From Fimbriimonadaceae bacterium (GTDB lineage Bacteria > Armatimonadota > Fimbriimonadia > Fimbriimonadales > Fimbriimonadaceae), in NCBI GenBank assembly GCA_019638675.1, contig JAHBTE010000001.1, positions 1 to 64,000 on the forward strand: a DNA stretch of 64,000 nucleotides, given 5' to 3'. A program made the translations under genes and the position numbers. Below, piece by piece: positions 54,911 to 63,565 of this stretch; within the stretch, counting starts at the first letter, position 1, and each line of letters opens with the position of its first letter. A model generated the notes under the pieces. It saw nothing but the letters and a program-made list of their open reading frames with translations. It made no database searches and was not told the DNA's origin.

Positions 54911-55843
54911 TTAATTGCGCTTTTTTCGTCGGACGAGGGCCAAAGCGCCAATACCAAGGCCAATCATGGTCGCTGGTTCTGGCACTGGGGCGTTGCCTTC
55001 GAAAGTAAAGCTGTGGAGTTCGGCTCCGTTGGTGACGTTTAACGAAGAGGCGATCAAAGTGCCTTCAATGTTTTGTCCTTGGTTGACGGCTGCACCAACT
55101 GCGAGAACCGAACCTTGAATCGCCCGGTCATTGACGTTCAAAGTGGTCGCTTGATAGAAATTCCAGAGCGTCCGGGTTCGGCTACCGTTGTAGCTTGTTC
55201 CCCAGTTCACGGAGGTTCCGCTTACGTTGAAGACGATCGTTTCAGTTCCATTGCCGCCGATGACGTCTAATGTTTTGCCGCCAGATAATTGAGAACCGTT
55301 GATATTGAAAACGTTGAGTCCACCAACATTTGTAATTTGGATCGAATAATTGTTTGGGTTGCTTGTGTTTACACTCGCCGCACTCAGTCCATTCAAGGTT
55401 GAAGATTGTAATGAACTATAAGCAAATTGATTTGTGAAAGTGGAAGCCAGCACTGCAGCAGAACCAGCAAACATTGTTCCACCGCCATTCATGAGCGGGG
55501 CGGGGCTAGATACGGTTCCGGCGACGTATGCGTTTCGACCGCTGTTGATTTGAGTCGCGCCGTTATTTGCGCCACCGTTGAGATTCCCGCCCAAGTAGAG
55601 CCCTAGATTAGTCGCAGACCCGATAGTGGGATTGGGAGTTGTGTTGTGAGCATTGAACACGTAATTGTTTACCGTTGTCCAGTTTCCACCGACAGCTACC
55701 GCACCATCGGAATCTCCACTTTGAGCGGTTGCATTTCCAAAAATGAAAGCGTTGAAGTCATTGGCGACTCCCAGATTGACAGCATGTGCGGAACCAACTA
55801 ACGCCAGTACACACGCAGACGCAACGAACTTTAATTGCAACAT
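54911..55843 (-). CDS. choice-of-anchor A family PEP-CTERM protein
   Basis: 310 residues from ATG 55843, preceded by AGAGGA ribosome binding site. Signal peptide LQLKFVASACVLALVGSAHA. The body matches the choice-of-anchor A domain: LGVANDFNAFIFGNATAQSG, DGAVAVGGNWTTVNNYVFN, IQGSVLAVGAAVNQGQNIEG, TLIASSLNVTNGAELHSFTF. The C-terminus VPEPATMIGLGIGALALVRR with basic RRKKRN is a PEP-CTERM tail. Expected to be a surface or biofilm-matrix protein sorted by exosortase. Followed by a terminator. A longer frame to 55882 lacks a ribosome binding site. Confidence 0.93.
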   Translation of the reverse strand: MLQLKFVASACVLALVGSAHAVNLGVANDFNAFIFGNATAQSGDSDGAVAVGGNWTTVNNYVFNAHNTTPNPTIGSATNLGLYLGGNLNGGANNGATQINSGRNAYVAGTVSSPAPLMNGGGTMFAGSAAVLASTFTNQFAYSSLQSSTLNGLSAASVNTSNPNNYSIQITNVGGLNVFNINGSQLSGGKTLDVIGGNGTETIVFNVSGTSVNWGTSYNGSRTRTLWNFYQATTLNVNDRAIQGSVLAVGAAVNQGQNIEGTLIASSLNVTNGAELHSFTFEGNAPVPEPATMIGLGIGALALVRRKKRN

Positions 55844-55916
55844 ATGAATCCTCTTCTCCAAGCCCACAAGTACCGTGAGCAACGCAGATCACTGCTATTA
55901 GTTCTCTGCTCAACGA

Positions 55917-56978
55917 TTACATACTACCAAAGGACTGGGACGCTTTAACGAGTTCCGAGACCAGTAAATCTACCGAATCTGCAACCCCTTCGCCAGCTGT
56001 ATTTGTGACCACAAGATAGGCTTTGTCTCTGGCTGGCGCCATCCAGACAGAACAATAGTTCAATGTGTTGCTGCCTGTGTGGTTGAACGCAACTCCGCCC
56101 GCCCAGGAGCGTGGTGCGATTGCCCACCCCATGCTATAGCTAGTTTTTAGCGGTGGCTTAAGCATTTCCTTGATATAAAGTTGCGGAACAACTTTGCTTT
56201 CGCCCTTGAACGCTTTAAGATGCTCCTGAATATACTTTGCCCATTCTGGGAGAGTCATATGCACTCGTCCAGCGGAAGTGATCACGGGTGGGTTATCCGG
56301 ACCTGGTGGACGTCCGCGCACTGGAACTCCATCTTTGTGAGGCCAAGGCTGGCCTTCACCGCATGGGCCAAACCCGAAATCTTTGATGCCCATACTGGCA
56401 AATTGTTCGCTTAGCAGATCCTCAATTGGCTTGCCTGCCACTTTGGCGGCGACCGCCCCGGCGATCACGATTCCAAAGTTGGCATATTCGTATTTGCCGA
56501 TCTCAGCCTGTGGAGCGTTTTCCAAAAAATATTTAGCGGCGACCTGCACTTGCTCAGGAACAGTTTTGCCCCGGGTGAGGCTGTAATCGAATTTCTGTCC
56601 GATACCCCCTAGGTGAGCAAGTAAATGCCGAGTCGTGACAATCTTGTATTTTTCGTGAACCTTGAACTCCGGAAAAACTTTATCCAAAGGCATGTCAAGA
56701 TCTATCTTTCCTTGCTCGGCAAGCCGGGAAACCACCATTGCCGTCATTGATTTAGTGCAACTGCCCATGTGCCACATGTTCTTTTCTGTGGCGGCGACTG
56801 ACCCGTCCATGGTGAGCGCTCCTCGGACAAACATGTATTCGACGCCTTTGCTTGACACAACTGCAACACCAACTGCTGGGAGCTTGACGGCATGCATTTG
56901 CTCCTGAACTTTGGTGGGGATTTCGCTGTACTTTGCTACGGGCAATAGCAGAGTAGTGGTGAGAAGAGCCGAAATCAT
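55917..56978 (-). CDS. serine hydrolase, beta-lactamase/DD-peptidase fold
   Basis: 353 residues. Class C beta-lactamase-like: SCTK at 73-76 (catalytic Ser73 and Lys76), YAN at 165-167, and HTG at 300-302 in place of the usual KTG. HTG is common in esterase-type members, so esterase or peptidase activity is as likely as beta-lactamase. The leader MISALLTTTLLLPVAKYSE is short and uncharged; a TAG stop directly precedes the ATG, fixing the start. Extracytoplasmic location inferred. Lies 73 bases upstream of the choice-of-anchor A gene. Confidence 0.88.
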   Translation of the reverse strand: MISALLTTTLLLPVAKYSEIPTKVQEQMHAVKLPAVGVAVVSSKGVEYMFVRGALTMDGSVAATEKNMWHMGSCTKSMTAMVVSRLAEQGKIDLDMPLDKVFPEFKVHEKYKIVTTRHLLAHLGGIGQKFDYSLTRGKTVPEQVQVAAKYFLENAPQAEIGKYEYANFGIVIAGAVAAKVAGKPIEDLLSEQFASMGIKDFGFGPCGEGQPWPHKDGVPVRGRPPGPDNPPVITSAGRVHMTLPEWAKYIQEHLKAFKGESKVVPQLYIKEMLKPPLKTSYSMGWAIAPRSWAGGVAFNHTGSNTLNYCSVWMAPARDKAYLVVTNTAGEGVADSVDLLVSELVKASQSFGSM

Positions 56979-57014
56979 CTACTTAATATACTTTTCTCGC
57001 GTGGAAGGAATTTC

Positions 57015-57054
57015 CTAAAGGAGTAGAGGGGTGATTGCCCCTCTACTCCTTTAG
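57015..57054 (-). terminator. perfect 17-bp stem-loop after the M61 peptidase gene
   Basis: 57015-57031 (CTAAAGGAGTAGAGGGG) pairs without mismatch with 57038-57054 around the loop TGATTG, one base after the M61 stop. It resembles a terminator but has no T-run on either strand (GGAAATTCC follows on the minus side). It contains an AAGGAG segment, which could look like a ribosome binding site. Confidence 0.6.
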
Positions 57055-57055
57055 C

Positions 57056-58789
57056 TTAATTACGAGAATGGATCGCCCAGCCTTTACGAAGATTTTTCAA
57101 GTCATTATCTGCAGAAGCTAAGGGCTCGACTGTGAGCACATCTCGGTGAGCTTGCTTGACCGTAATTGACTTAGTGAACTTCTCTTCACCTCGTTGGAAT
57201 TCCACTTCTACTGTTGCGCCAGCTTTCATCAATCCCTGCCAAGAAGTCATCACGTTGCGTGCTTCGGCTGGATCAGTTGCCTTTGCGACGCCGTTGACTG
57301 AAAGGATTTCGTCGCCTCGTTTTAGCCCAAGTTCATCAGCGTCACGAGAAACGGTAACCGTGCCTGTGCGGCCAGGGAAGAACTGAAATCCTGGATCATC
57401 GTACGGTTCCTGGGTGGTCTTCATTTCATAGCCAAATTTCATGAGTTGCGATTCCACTGGCAGTTCACCTGGCTTCATCACCCACTCATCATAAACTTGG
57501 CCCATATCAGGCCCGCCAACTGCGATTAAATGTTTTCGGATATCACCTTCTTGGAATCCTGCTTTGCCATCTTTACATTGCTCGTAAAGTGCATACATAA
57601 CGTCATCAAGCGACTTTTTGCCGTTGGTTTTAGTGCGAATCTCAATATCCAACACGAGTCCGACCAACCAACCAGTGTTGTAGTAGTTAACGCCAAATCC
57701 TGAACTGTTGCCTTGACCGTTCGCAGCTTCACCAACTCTGAAGCTGGAATCGTAAGGACTCACGTTCATGCGCTCTGCATTTGCTCGGGTGGTGCGAGTG
57801 TTGCTCACGATATTACGGAGGAAATAAGCCTCGTCAAAAATCCCATAACGATAGAGCAACATATCGGCGTAGTAGTCGGTTACGCCTTCTAAAAGCCATA
57901 GTGCACCAGTTTTGGGCAACTCTAGATAGTTGAATGGCCCGAGCACGCTAGAACGAATTCGTTTGACATTCCAAGCATGGAAATACTCGTGAGCCATAAC
58001 GGAAACCGTTCCTTGACCAACACCGCGAGCAATTCCCATGGTTGTACTGCTGAGGTGTTCAAGCCCCCAGCCTCCATCAGCGGACGGCATGACTGTGAAG
58101 TGCCAAACATATTTTTTGAACGGCAATCCACCCCAGAACCGGCTTTCCGCGTCGGTCACTTTTTGGCAGTACTCCATGACTACTTTTCGATCAACCGTCG
58201 CGACGTCCCCACCATAGTAGGCAATTTCGTGCTTCACACCGTTGTAGGTGTAGTAATCAGATTCAAAAACTCCGACCGTGACCGGGTTGTCAGCAAGCGT
58301 GTCGTAATCGGGGGCGACGAACCCTTTATTCTTTTCTTCTAGTCCACATGTTGCTCGCCATGCGCTAGGAAGCTTGAAGTTGAGCGTACAAGCTTCTTTG
58401 AGCCGGTCTTTGACATAGAGGTAGTTCGCTGGGCCAGTGAGATGACTACGTGTAGTGACTGGGCCACTCGCAACTCGGTAGCTTAGGCGAATATCACCAC
58501 GGCCTCCGCTCGTTACTTCCCAAGTATTGTTGTCTTTGCGGACAATCTCCGCAGCACGACCACCCCGAACTGCGGTTACGTCTGCGATCCGCTTATAGTT
58601 TTCCGTCAGCCGGTAAGAACCAGGAGCCCAATTTGGAATCTGCAATTGAACTGCTTCACCTTGACTTGGAATAACCATGTCAATTTTGATGCCGTTGCCG
58701 CCTTCTTCCATTGTCACGGTATAGGCGATATCGGCGAACGCCATTCCTAAACTGCTGAGCAAAAACCCAGTTGTCAACAAAACTTTCAT
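57056..58789 (-). CDS. M61 family metallopeptidase with PDZ domain
   Basis: 577 residues. Signal peptide MKVLLTTGFLLSSLGMAFAD. Zinc peptidase of family M61 (glycyl aminopeptidase-like): His267, Glu268 and His271 in MAHEYFHAWN, third ligand Glu in LLEGVTDYYADM near 302, and the family GGWGLEHLSS near 239. A PDZ-like domain near 475-550 (GRTGTVTVSRDADELGLKRG, EILSVNGVAKATDPAEA) follows. Periplasmic protein quality-control or peptide use is inferred. Its end meets a 17-bp hairpin. Upstream spacer 58790-58902 is shared with kynA, which is divergent. Confidence 0.93.
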   Translation of the reverse strand: MKVLLTTGFLLSSLGMAFADIAYTVTMEEGGNGIKIDMVIPSQGEAVQLQIPNWAPGSYRLTENYKRIADVTAVRGGRAAEIVRKDNNTWEVTSGGRGDIRLSYRVASGPVTTRSHLTGPANYLYVKDRLKEACTLNFKLPSAWRATCGLEEKNKGFVAPDYDTLADNPVTVGVFESDYYTYNGVKHEIAYYGGDVATVDRKVVMEYCQKVTDAESRFWGGLPFKKYVWHFTVMPSADGGWGLEHLSSTTMGIARGVGQGTVSVMAHEYFHAWNVKRIRSSVLGPFNYLELPKTGALWLLEGVTDYYADMLLYRYGIFDEAYFLRNIVSNTRTTRANAERMNVSPYDSSFRVGEAANGQGNSSGFGVNYYNTGWLVGLVLDIEIRTKTNGKKSLDDVMYALYEQCKDGKAGFQEGDIRKHLIAVGGPDMGQVYDEWVMKPGELPVESQLMKFGYEMKTTQEPYDDPGFQFFPGRTGTVTVSRDADELGLKRGDEILSVNGVAKATDPAEARNVMTSWQGLMKAGATVEVEFQRGEEKFTKSITVKQAHRDVLTVEPLASADNDLKNLRKGWAIHSRN

Positions 58790-58902
58790 AGGTATTTCTA
58801 TTAAACCACCATGTTTCTCAAAATCAGTAGATTGAGAAGCGAGGTTTTTTGCGATTTTAGTGCGACAGTGATTTCACACCCCAGCAAAGGTAAAACCTCA
58901 CT

Positions 58903-59742
58903 ATGTCACGGCCACTAGAGCCAACCATCCATACAGACTTCAGCCACCGTATGGATTACAGCGGATACCTGCACCTTGATCGTGTGCTTTCCGCGCAAGA
59001 ACCGCTGAGCAACCCCGAGCATCATGACGAAATGCTGTTCATCATTCAGCATCAGACCTCTGAGCTTTGGATGAAGTTGGTCATCCACGAGCTCACGGCG
59101 GCAATCAGAAGCATTCAGGAAGACCAGCTTTCGCCTTGCTTCAAGATTCTCGCTCGGGTGAAACACGTACAAAGGATGCTGTTTGAACAATGGGCGGTAC
59201 TCGAAACCCTCACCCCCACTGAATATTCACAATTCCGGGATGTCCTTGGCAATTCGTCTGGCTTCCAATCCCACCAATACCGGATGATCGAATTTTTGAT
59301 GGGAAATAAGGAATCGAGTTCGGTCTCCGTGTTTAAGCACCAGCCAGAAATTCATGCTCAGCTCAGCAAGGTTCTTCATGAACCATCGCTCTACGAGCAT
59401 TTTTTGATCTATCTGCATCGCCACGGGCACGCAATTCCTAAAAGTGTGATTGAACGTGATTTTTCGGAGAATCACGAGCCGAACGACGAAGTAATTGCTG
59501 TCTTCAAAAACATTTACGACAACCCCCACGACAACTGGGATGCTTATGAAATGGCAGAAAAGCTGGTTGACATTGAGGAGCAGTTCACTCTTTGGCGGGT
59601 GCGGCATATGCTGACCGTTGAACGAATCATCGGTATGAAGACCGGAACTGGCGGAAGCTCTGGCGTGATGTTCCTGCGGAAAGCAGTAGGAATTCGCCTA
59701 TTCCCCGAGTTGTGGGCAGTGCGCACCGAAATCGGGAGATAA
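58903..59742 (+). CDS. kynA: tryptophan 2,3-dioxygenase
   Basis: 279 residues. Haem enzyme that opens the indole ring of tryptophan to N-formylkynurenine. Diagnostic segments: [18 protein letters not shown] near residue 19, [19 protein letters not shown] near 46, [16 protein letters not shown] near 117, and [20 protein letters not shown] near 252. Length standard. Followed by kynU with 1 base between stop and GTG, so the two form a tryptophan-to-anthranilate module; no formamidase gene (kynB) is adjacent. Confidence 0.96.
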   Translation: MSRPLEPTIHTDFSHRMDYSGYLHLDRVLSAQEPLSNPEHHDEMLFIIQHQTSELWMKLVIHELTAAIRSIQEDQLSPCFKILARVKHVQRMLFEQWAVLETLTPTEYSQFRDVLGNSSGFQSHQYRMIEFLMGNKESSSVSVFKHQPEIHAQLSKVLHEPSLYEHFLIYLHRHGHAIPKSVIERDFSENHEPNDEVIAVFKNIYDNPHDNWDAYEMAEKLVDIEEQFTLWRVRHMLTVERIIGMKTGTGGSSGVMFLRKAVGIRLFPELWAVRTEIGR

Positions 59743-59743
59743 C

Positions 59744-60913
59744 GTGGCGACACCATTCACTCACCTGGAAGTTAAGCAACAGATAGCGCCCTTGTTTTCC
59801 CGCCACAATCCTGGCGGAATCTATTTAGCTAACCACTCACTTGGACGCCCGCTTGACCAAACTCAACTCGATATCAACCAGTTTCTAGAACTTTGGTATA
59901 CGAATATTGACGATGCTTGGGGTGAGTGGCTAGAAACACTCAGCAATTTCCATAACCTTGTTGGCGACTTACTGCAATTGCCAGAAGGTGGTTCAGTCAA
60001 TTTAAAAACATCAGCCGGGCAAGGATTGAGAGCAGTTCTGAACTCATTTGCTGGCAAAAAACTTAATGTTGTGACTTCTAGTATGGAGTTCGACAGTATT
60101 GACTTTATCCTTCGCACTTACGAATCACAGGGTTTGATTCAATGCAATTTTGTTGAGCCGACTGGTAATTCCGGAAGTGTTCCGCTCTTTGTTGCTGATG
60201 ACTTCCTCAATGCGATCACCGAAGAAACTGACCTCGTTGTCATCAGCGTGGTTAACTTCACGACCGGACAACTGTTTCCGGAGATTGAGAGATTAGTCAA
60301 TCACGCTCACCAGTGCGGCGCACTTGTTTTGCTCGACACTTATCACAGTTTTGGAGTTATTCCGATGGAATGGCCCGGCGCCGACTTTGCCATCGGAGGA
60401 AGCTACAAATATGTCCACGGTGGCCCTGGAGCTTGTTGGCTCGCAGTTGCCCCACAAGTGCAAAACCAGTTCCAAACTCTTGATACAGGATGGTTCGCCA
60501 AAAAGGAACTGTTTGGTTACGAACGCAATGCTGATCGTGCTACCGATGAGCGAGCTTGGTGGGAATCAACCCCTCCCGTTATTTGCGCTTACCAAGCATT
60601 AGCTGGGCTTAATTACTTGAATTACTTTACGATTGAAAAGCTGAGGGCGACGAACCTGCATCAACAGAGTGAGTTACGGCAAGCTTTTCAGGCTGAAGGA
60701 ATTCCGGTCTTCGTCCCCGAGGACGCAGAGCAATTTGGAGCATTTTCACTTCTTCCAACCGCAAACCATCAAGAATTGGTGACTCAACTCAAGCAACACG
60801 GCATAAGAGTGGATTCTCGGAACGGATTCGTCAGGTTTGGCCCCCACCCGTTAAACACAGTGGAAGAGTTTATGGACACGGCTGACGTACTCGCCGGACT
60901 ACTCGCTAAATAG
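59744..60913 (+). CDS. kynU: kynureninase-like PLP enzyme
   Basis: 389 residues from GTG 59744. Fold-type I PLP enzyme (aminotransferase class V). IYLANHSLGRPLDQTQLDIN near residue 26, the PLP-contacting Asp in LLDTYHSFGVIP near 197, PLP Lys in AIGGSYKYVHGGPGA near 218-230, and TGWFAKKELFGYE near 249 fit kynureninase, which cleaves kynurenine to anthranilate and alanine. It is slightly shorter than the usual ~410 residues. Adjacent kynA supports this job. Converges with the SGNH hydrolase, overlapping by 15 bases. Name given at moderate certainty. Confidence 0.85.
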   Translation: MATPFTHLEVKQQIAPLFSRHNPGGIYLANHSLGRPLDQTQLDINQFLELWYTNIDDAWGEWLETLSNFHNLVGDLLQLPEGGSVNLKTSAGQGLRAVLNSFAGKKLNVVTSSMEFDSIDFILRTYESQGLIQCNFVEPTGNSGSVPLFVADDFLNAITEETDLVVISVVNFTTGQLFPEIERLVNHAHQCGALVLLDTYHSFGVIPMEWPGADFAIGGSYKYVHGGPGACWLAVAPQVQNQFQTLDTGWFAKKELFGYERNADRATDERAWWESTPPVICAYQALAGLNYLNYFTIEKLRATNLHQQSELRQAFQAEGIPVFVPEDAEQFGAFSLLPTANHQELVTQLKQHGIRVDSRNGFVRFGPHPLNTVEEFMDTADVLAGLLAK

Positions 60914-61606
60914 TTTTGCGAGTGTCGGCTTTATCGCGTCACCCCAGATTTTGTATCCGGCGGCGTTTGGATGGAGCGCATCAGGCATGACAGATGGGCT
61001 CATTTTGCCTTCCGAATCCAAGAAACCTTTGTTCACATTTTGGTACGTTACATATGCTGGCCATGATTTCTTTTCGATCATCTCATTAACCGCATCGTTT
61101 TTCTTTCGGTTTTCTGTGATTTCAAAGTCTCGCGGAAGTATCCCGATGATCAACACTTTGGATTTGGGAGACTTTTCGTGAACCTTATCAACGATTTTAC
61201 TAATGCCTTCAAAAACCTCAGCAGAAGTGTTTGAACCCACATTATTGGTTCCGATCATGATCATGCAGACCTTAGGGTTGACGCCTTCAAGTTCGCCATT
61301 GTCTAACCGCCATAAAACGTGCTGAGTTCGGTCGCCGCTGATGCCGAGGTTCAGGGGTTTGTAAGGGCCGAATAGTTCATCGTAGTGATCAGGAGCGACA
61401 CCTTTCCACTGGGCGTTTGGCTGAGGACGACCGCCCCAGCCATGCGTGATGGAATCGCCAATCAGAACTAGCTCGAATTTTTCGCCGGACTTTGCTAACT
61501 TGACCATTTCTTCATGCCGAGCCGTCCACCCCGCATCTGAACGGTTGACCGGAACAACGGCCGAGTTTTGCTGAAGAAAAGAAGCAGCTAAAAGTGCGGA
61601 AATCAT
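60899..61606 (-). CDS. exported SGNH/GDSL hydrolase
   Basis: 235 residues. Block I LVLIGDSITHGWGGR with Ser52, block II NLGISGDRTQHVLW with Gly91 region, block III MIMIGTNNVGS with Asn121, and block V DALHPNAAGY with Asp209 and His212: full set for SGNH esterases (PAF-acetylhydrolase-like). Leader MISALLAASFLQQ has no Lys/Arg and its start is fixed by an in-frame TAA 12 bases upstream. Its ATG overlaps the stop of the double-thioredoxin gene by 4 bases. Carbohydrate or lipid esterase; substrate unknown. Confidence 0.92.
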   Translation of the reverse strand: MISALLAASFLQQNSAVVPVNRSDAGWTARHEEMVKLAKSGEKFELVLIGDSITHGWGGRPQPNAQWKGVAPDHYDELFGPYKPLNLGISGDRTQHVLWRLDNGELEGVNPKVCMIMIGTNNVGSNTSAEVFEGISKIVDKVHEKSPKSKVLIIGILPRDFEITENRKKNDAVNEMIEKKSWPAYVTYQNVNKGFLDSEGKMSPSVMPDALHPNAAGYKIWGDAIKPTLAKLFSE

Positions 61607-62532
61607 TTTCTTAGCTTACTAGCTATGATGATTTTTTGTAGCACTCTTTCAGTCAAAGGATCGCTGGGATCACTAGGTGTGCCTTCGTACCGAACCACTC
61701 CATCTGGAGACAAGACAAGCACAAAAGGAATTGCGCCCACGCGCAATTCCTTAAAAATCTTTGCATCGACGTCGGAATAAAGGGGGTAATCAACGGAGCG
61801 TTTTGCAAGAAACTCTTTAACTTTTTCTGGTTCTTCCTCTGTTACACCGATGACATCAACATATTTAGAGTATTTTTTTGCCCAACCATTGAGCTTCGGC
61901 ATTTCTTGAATGCAAGGACCGCACCAAGTTGCCCAAAGGTCAATTATCAGTACTTTGCCTTTTCTCGGGGCTGCTTTTCCATTGACAATTTTTCCAAAGT
62001 CTGTCGTTTTTAATTTCTCACCGCGGACATCAACTTCAGCTGACATCTGCTTGCCCACAATCTTTGGCCAGCCATCGCTGTTCTTTTGGTCGATTTTGCC
62101 TTGCTCGATTTGCTGGTCGGCAAACTTAGTCCATGCGGTTGGGCCAGGATCACGCAGATATCCAGAATTACCCAGCACATCGCCATTTCCATCCAAGAAC
62201 AAAATAGATGGGAAAGCACTGACACCATATTCCCGAGCTAACTGCTCATTTTGTTTAGTGATTTTCTCAGGGAGTTCTTTGCCTTGAGGATAATCGGCCT
62301 CAAATAAAATAACTTTTTCTTTAGCCCAGGTTTTGAATTCTTCAGTCGTAAATACTTCTTCTTCAAGGCGGATGCAGTAAGGACACCAATCGGAGCCAGT
62401 GAAATTGGCCAGAATCGGTTTGCCGGTTTTCAGAGATTGCGCCTTGACGGACTCCCAGTTCGCCGACCACCCAGGAATACTGACTACTGGTTCAGGCAGA
62501 AACAAAACCGTTGCGACAAAAAGGGAGATCAT
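61603..62532 (-). CDS. exported double thioredoxin-fold protein
   Basis: 309 residues with two redox domains in a row. Domain 1 (about 35-140) has CPYC at 50-53 in FTGSDWCPYCIRLEEEV and cis-Pro in VSAFPSILFLDG, like periplasmic thioredoxin-like (DUF255/SoxW) proteins. Domain 2 (about 165-305) is TlpA/ResA-like with CGPC at 204-207 in LWATWCGPCIQEMPKL and GAIPFVLVLSPDG. Leader MISLFVATVLFLPEP is short and uncharged, pinned by a TAA one codon upstream. Probably reduces or shuffles disulfides in the periplasm. Overlaps the SGNH gene by 4 bases. Confidence 0.9.
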   Translation of the reverse strand: MISLFVATVLFLPEPVVSIPGWSANWESVKAQSLKTGKPILANFTGSDWCPYCIRLEEEVFTTEEFKTWAKEKVILFEADYPQGKELPEKITKQNEQLAREYGVSAFPSILFLDGNGDVLGNSGYLRDPGPTAWTKFADQQIEQGKIDQKNSDGWPKIVGKQMSAEVDVRGEKLKTTDFGKIVNGKAAPRKGKVLIIDLWATWCGPCIQEMPKLNGWAKKYSKYVDVIGVTEEEPEKVKEFLAKRSVDYPLYSDVDAKIFKELRVGAIPFVLVLSPDGVVRYEGTPSDPSDPLTERVLQKIIIASKLRK

Positions 62533-62577
62533 CTCTTACCTTATAGAAGCATATTTGATGCCAGATGGTTCCACCAA

Positions 62578-63177
62578 TCAGCCCATTGGAGACTTGTGCT
62601 TTTTGATCGCATCGCGGATTTTTGGCAGAAATTCCATGATTGAAGTGCCAGGGCAGTCGGTCTCACCAGGTGCGTAATCCATGTGCCCTTTAATCTTCTC
62701 TGCTGGAACATGGTATTTGTCACTCAGCCAGAGAACTGTTGCCATTAACGACTTCTGCTGGTCTGCGTTGAATTCATCGTCGGGGAACGTTCCTTCCACA
62801 ACTACAAGTGCATGACCGCGTACATCGTATGAAGTGTTTGTATCACCTGGCAGATTGATCGGACGGCATTCGGCAATTCCGCCTTGCCAATCAATGTAGT
62901 AGTGATAAGGAATATCAGCCCACTGCGGCTTCTTTTTACCGCCAGCAAGTTCATCTTCCCGTTGTGACCAAGCCTGCAATCCGCGCAACTTGCTGAAAAA
63001 GGCTCTCGCTTTATCTTGCTTAACCCCAGTATGGTGAACCGTGATCGTTGTAATTTTGTGGGGTTTTAATTCCAAAACAACTTTGTTAGCACCCCAATTC
63101 TCACGTGAATAAATCCACGGCTGAGGGAACGGTTTTTCTTGGGCTAAGGCAAGACTTGCAACCACAATGCTAATCAT
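62578..63177 (-). CDS. N-acetylmuramoyl-L-alanine amidase (PGRP/Amidase_2 fold)
   Basis: 199 residues. Zinc ligands: His in TITVHHTG near residue 48-49, His in KGHMDYAPG near 165-166, and Cys in TDCPGTSIM near 175. PYHYYIDWQGGIAECRP near 90-107 is typical. It cuts the amide between MurNAc and L-Ala in peptidoglycan. Leader MISIVVASLALAQEKP is another short uncharged type, pinned by a TAG four codons upstream. Overlaps the DUF423 gene by 8 bases. Confidence 0.92.
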   Translation of the reverse strand: MISIVVASLALAQEKPFPQPWIYSRENWGANKVVLELKPHKITTITVHHTGVKQDKARAFFSKLRGLQAWSQREDELAGGKKKPQWADIPYHYYIDWQGGIAECRPINLPGDTNTSYDVRGHALVVVEGTFPDDEFNADQQKSLMATVLWLSDKYHVPAEKIKGHMDYAPGETDCPGTSIMEFLPKIRDAIKKHKSPMG

Positions 63178-63565
63178 GCTCAGACTCTACCAACAAACTG
63201 CCTTTGAGAGCAGCAATGCCAAGCGCAAGGAATGCAATAATCCAAGTTGCACCGCCTAATGGAGTAATCGCGCCTAGAACTTTGATATTCGTAACGGCAA
63301 GCAAGTAGAGACTTCCGCAGAATAAAATCGTTCCGATACCGAGAACACAGGTCAGCCACTTCCATGCTTTATCTGAGATGGCTGACAACGCGAATACGAT
63401 CCATGCTAGCCCGACCCACATATGGTAATCCTTGCTCGTATTGAAGACATCGAGACCGTATTCTGAAAGACTGCTCTTAAGCGCGTGTGCGCCAAATGCT
63501 CCCATCGCAATTGCCAAAGCAAAATTAAACAAAGGTAGAGCCGCTCGCTTTGAACGGTTACTCAC
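63170..63565 (-). CDS. DUF423 family membrane protein
   Basis: 131 residues with four hydrophobic helices. Contains GAFGAHALKSSL near residue 22-33, GTILFCGSLYLLAVTNIKV near 77-95 and GAITPLGGATWIIAFLALG near 98-116: DUF423 (YwdK-type) signatures. Function unknown; integral cytoplasmic-membrane protein. Overlaps both neighbours by 8 bases, so it is part of a tightly packed operon with the oxygenase gene upstream and the amidase downstream. Confidence 0.9.
   Translation of the reverse strand: MSNRSKRAALPLFNFALAIAMGAFGAHALKSSLSEYGLDVFNTSKDYHMWVGLAWIVFALSAISDKAWKWLTCVLGIGTILFCGSLYLLAVTNIKVLGAITPLGGATWIIAFLALGIAALKGSLLVESEHD

Noticed and set aside
55917-56978. Calling the serine hydrolase an antibiotic-resistance beta-lactamase
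   Set aside because: HTG replaces KTG and the protein resembles esterase/DD-peptidase-type members; no evidence for drug hydrolysis.
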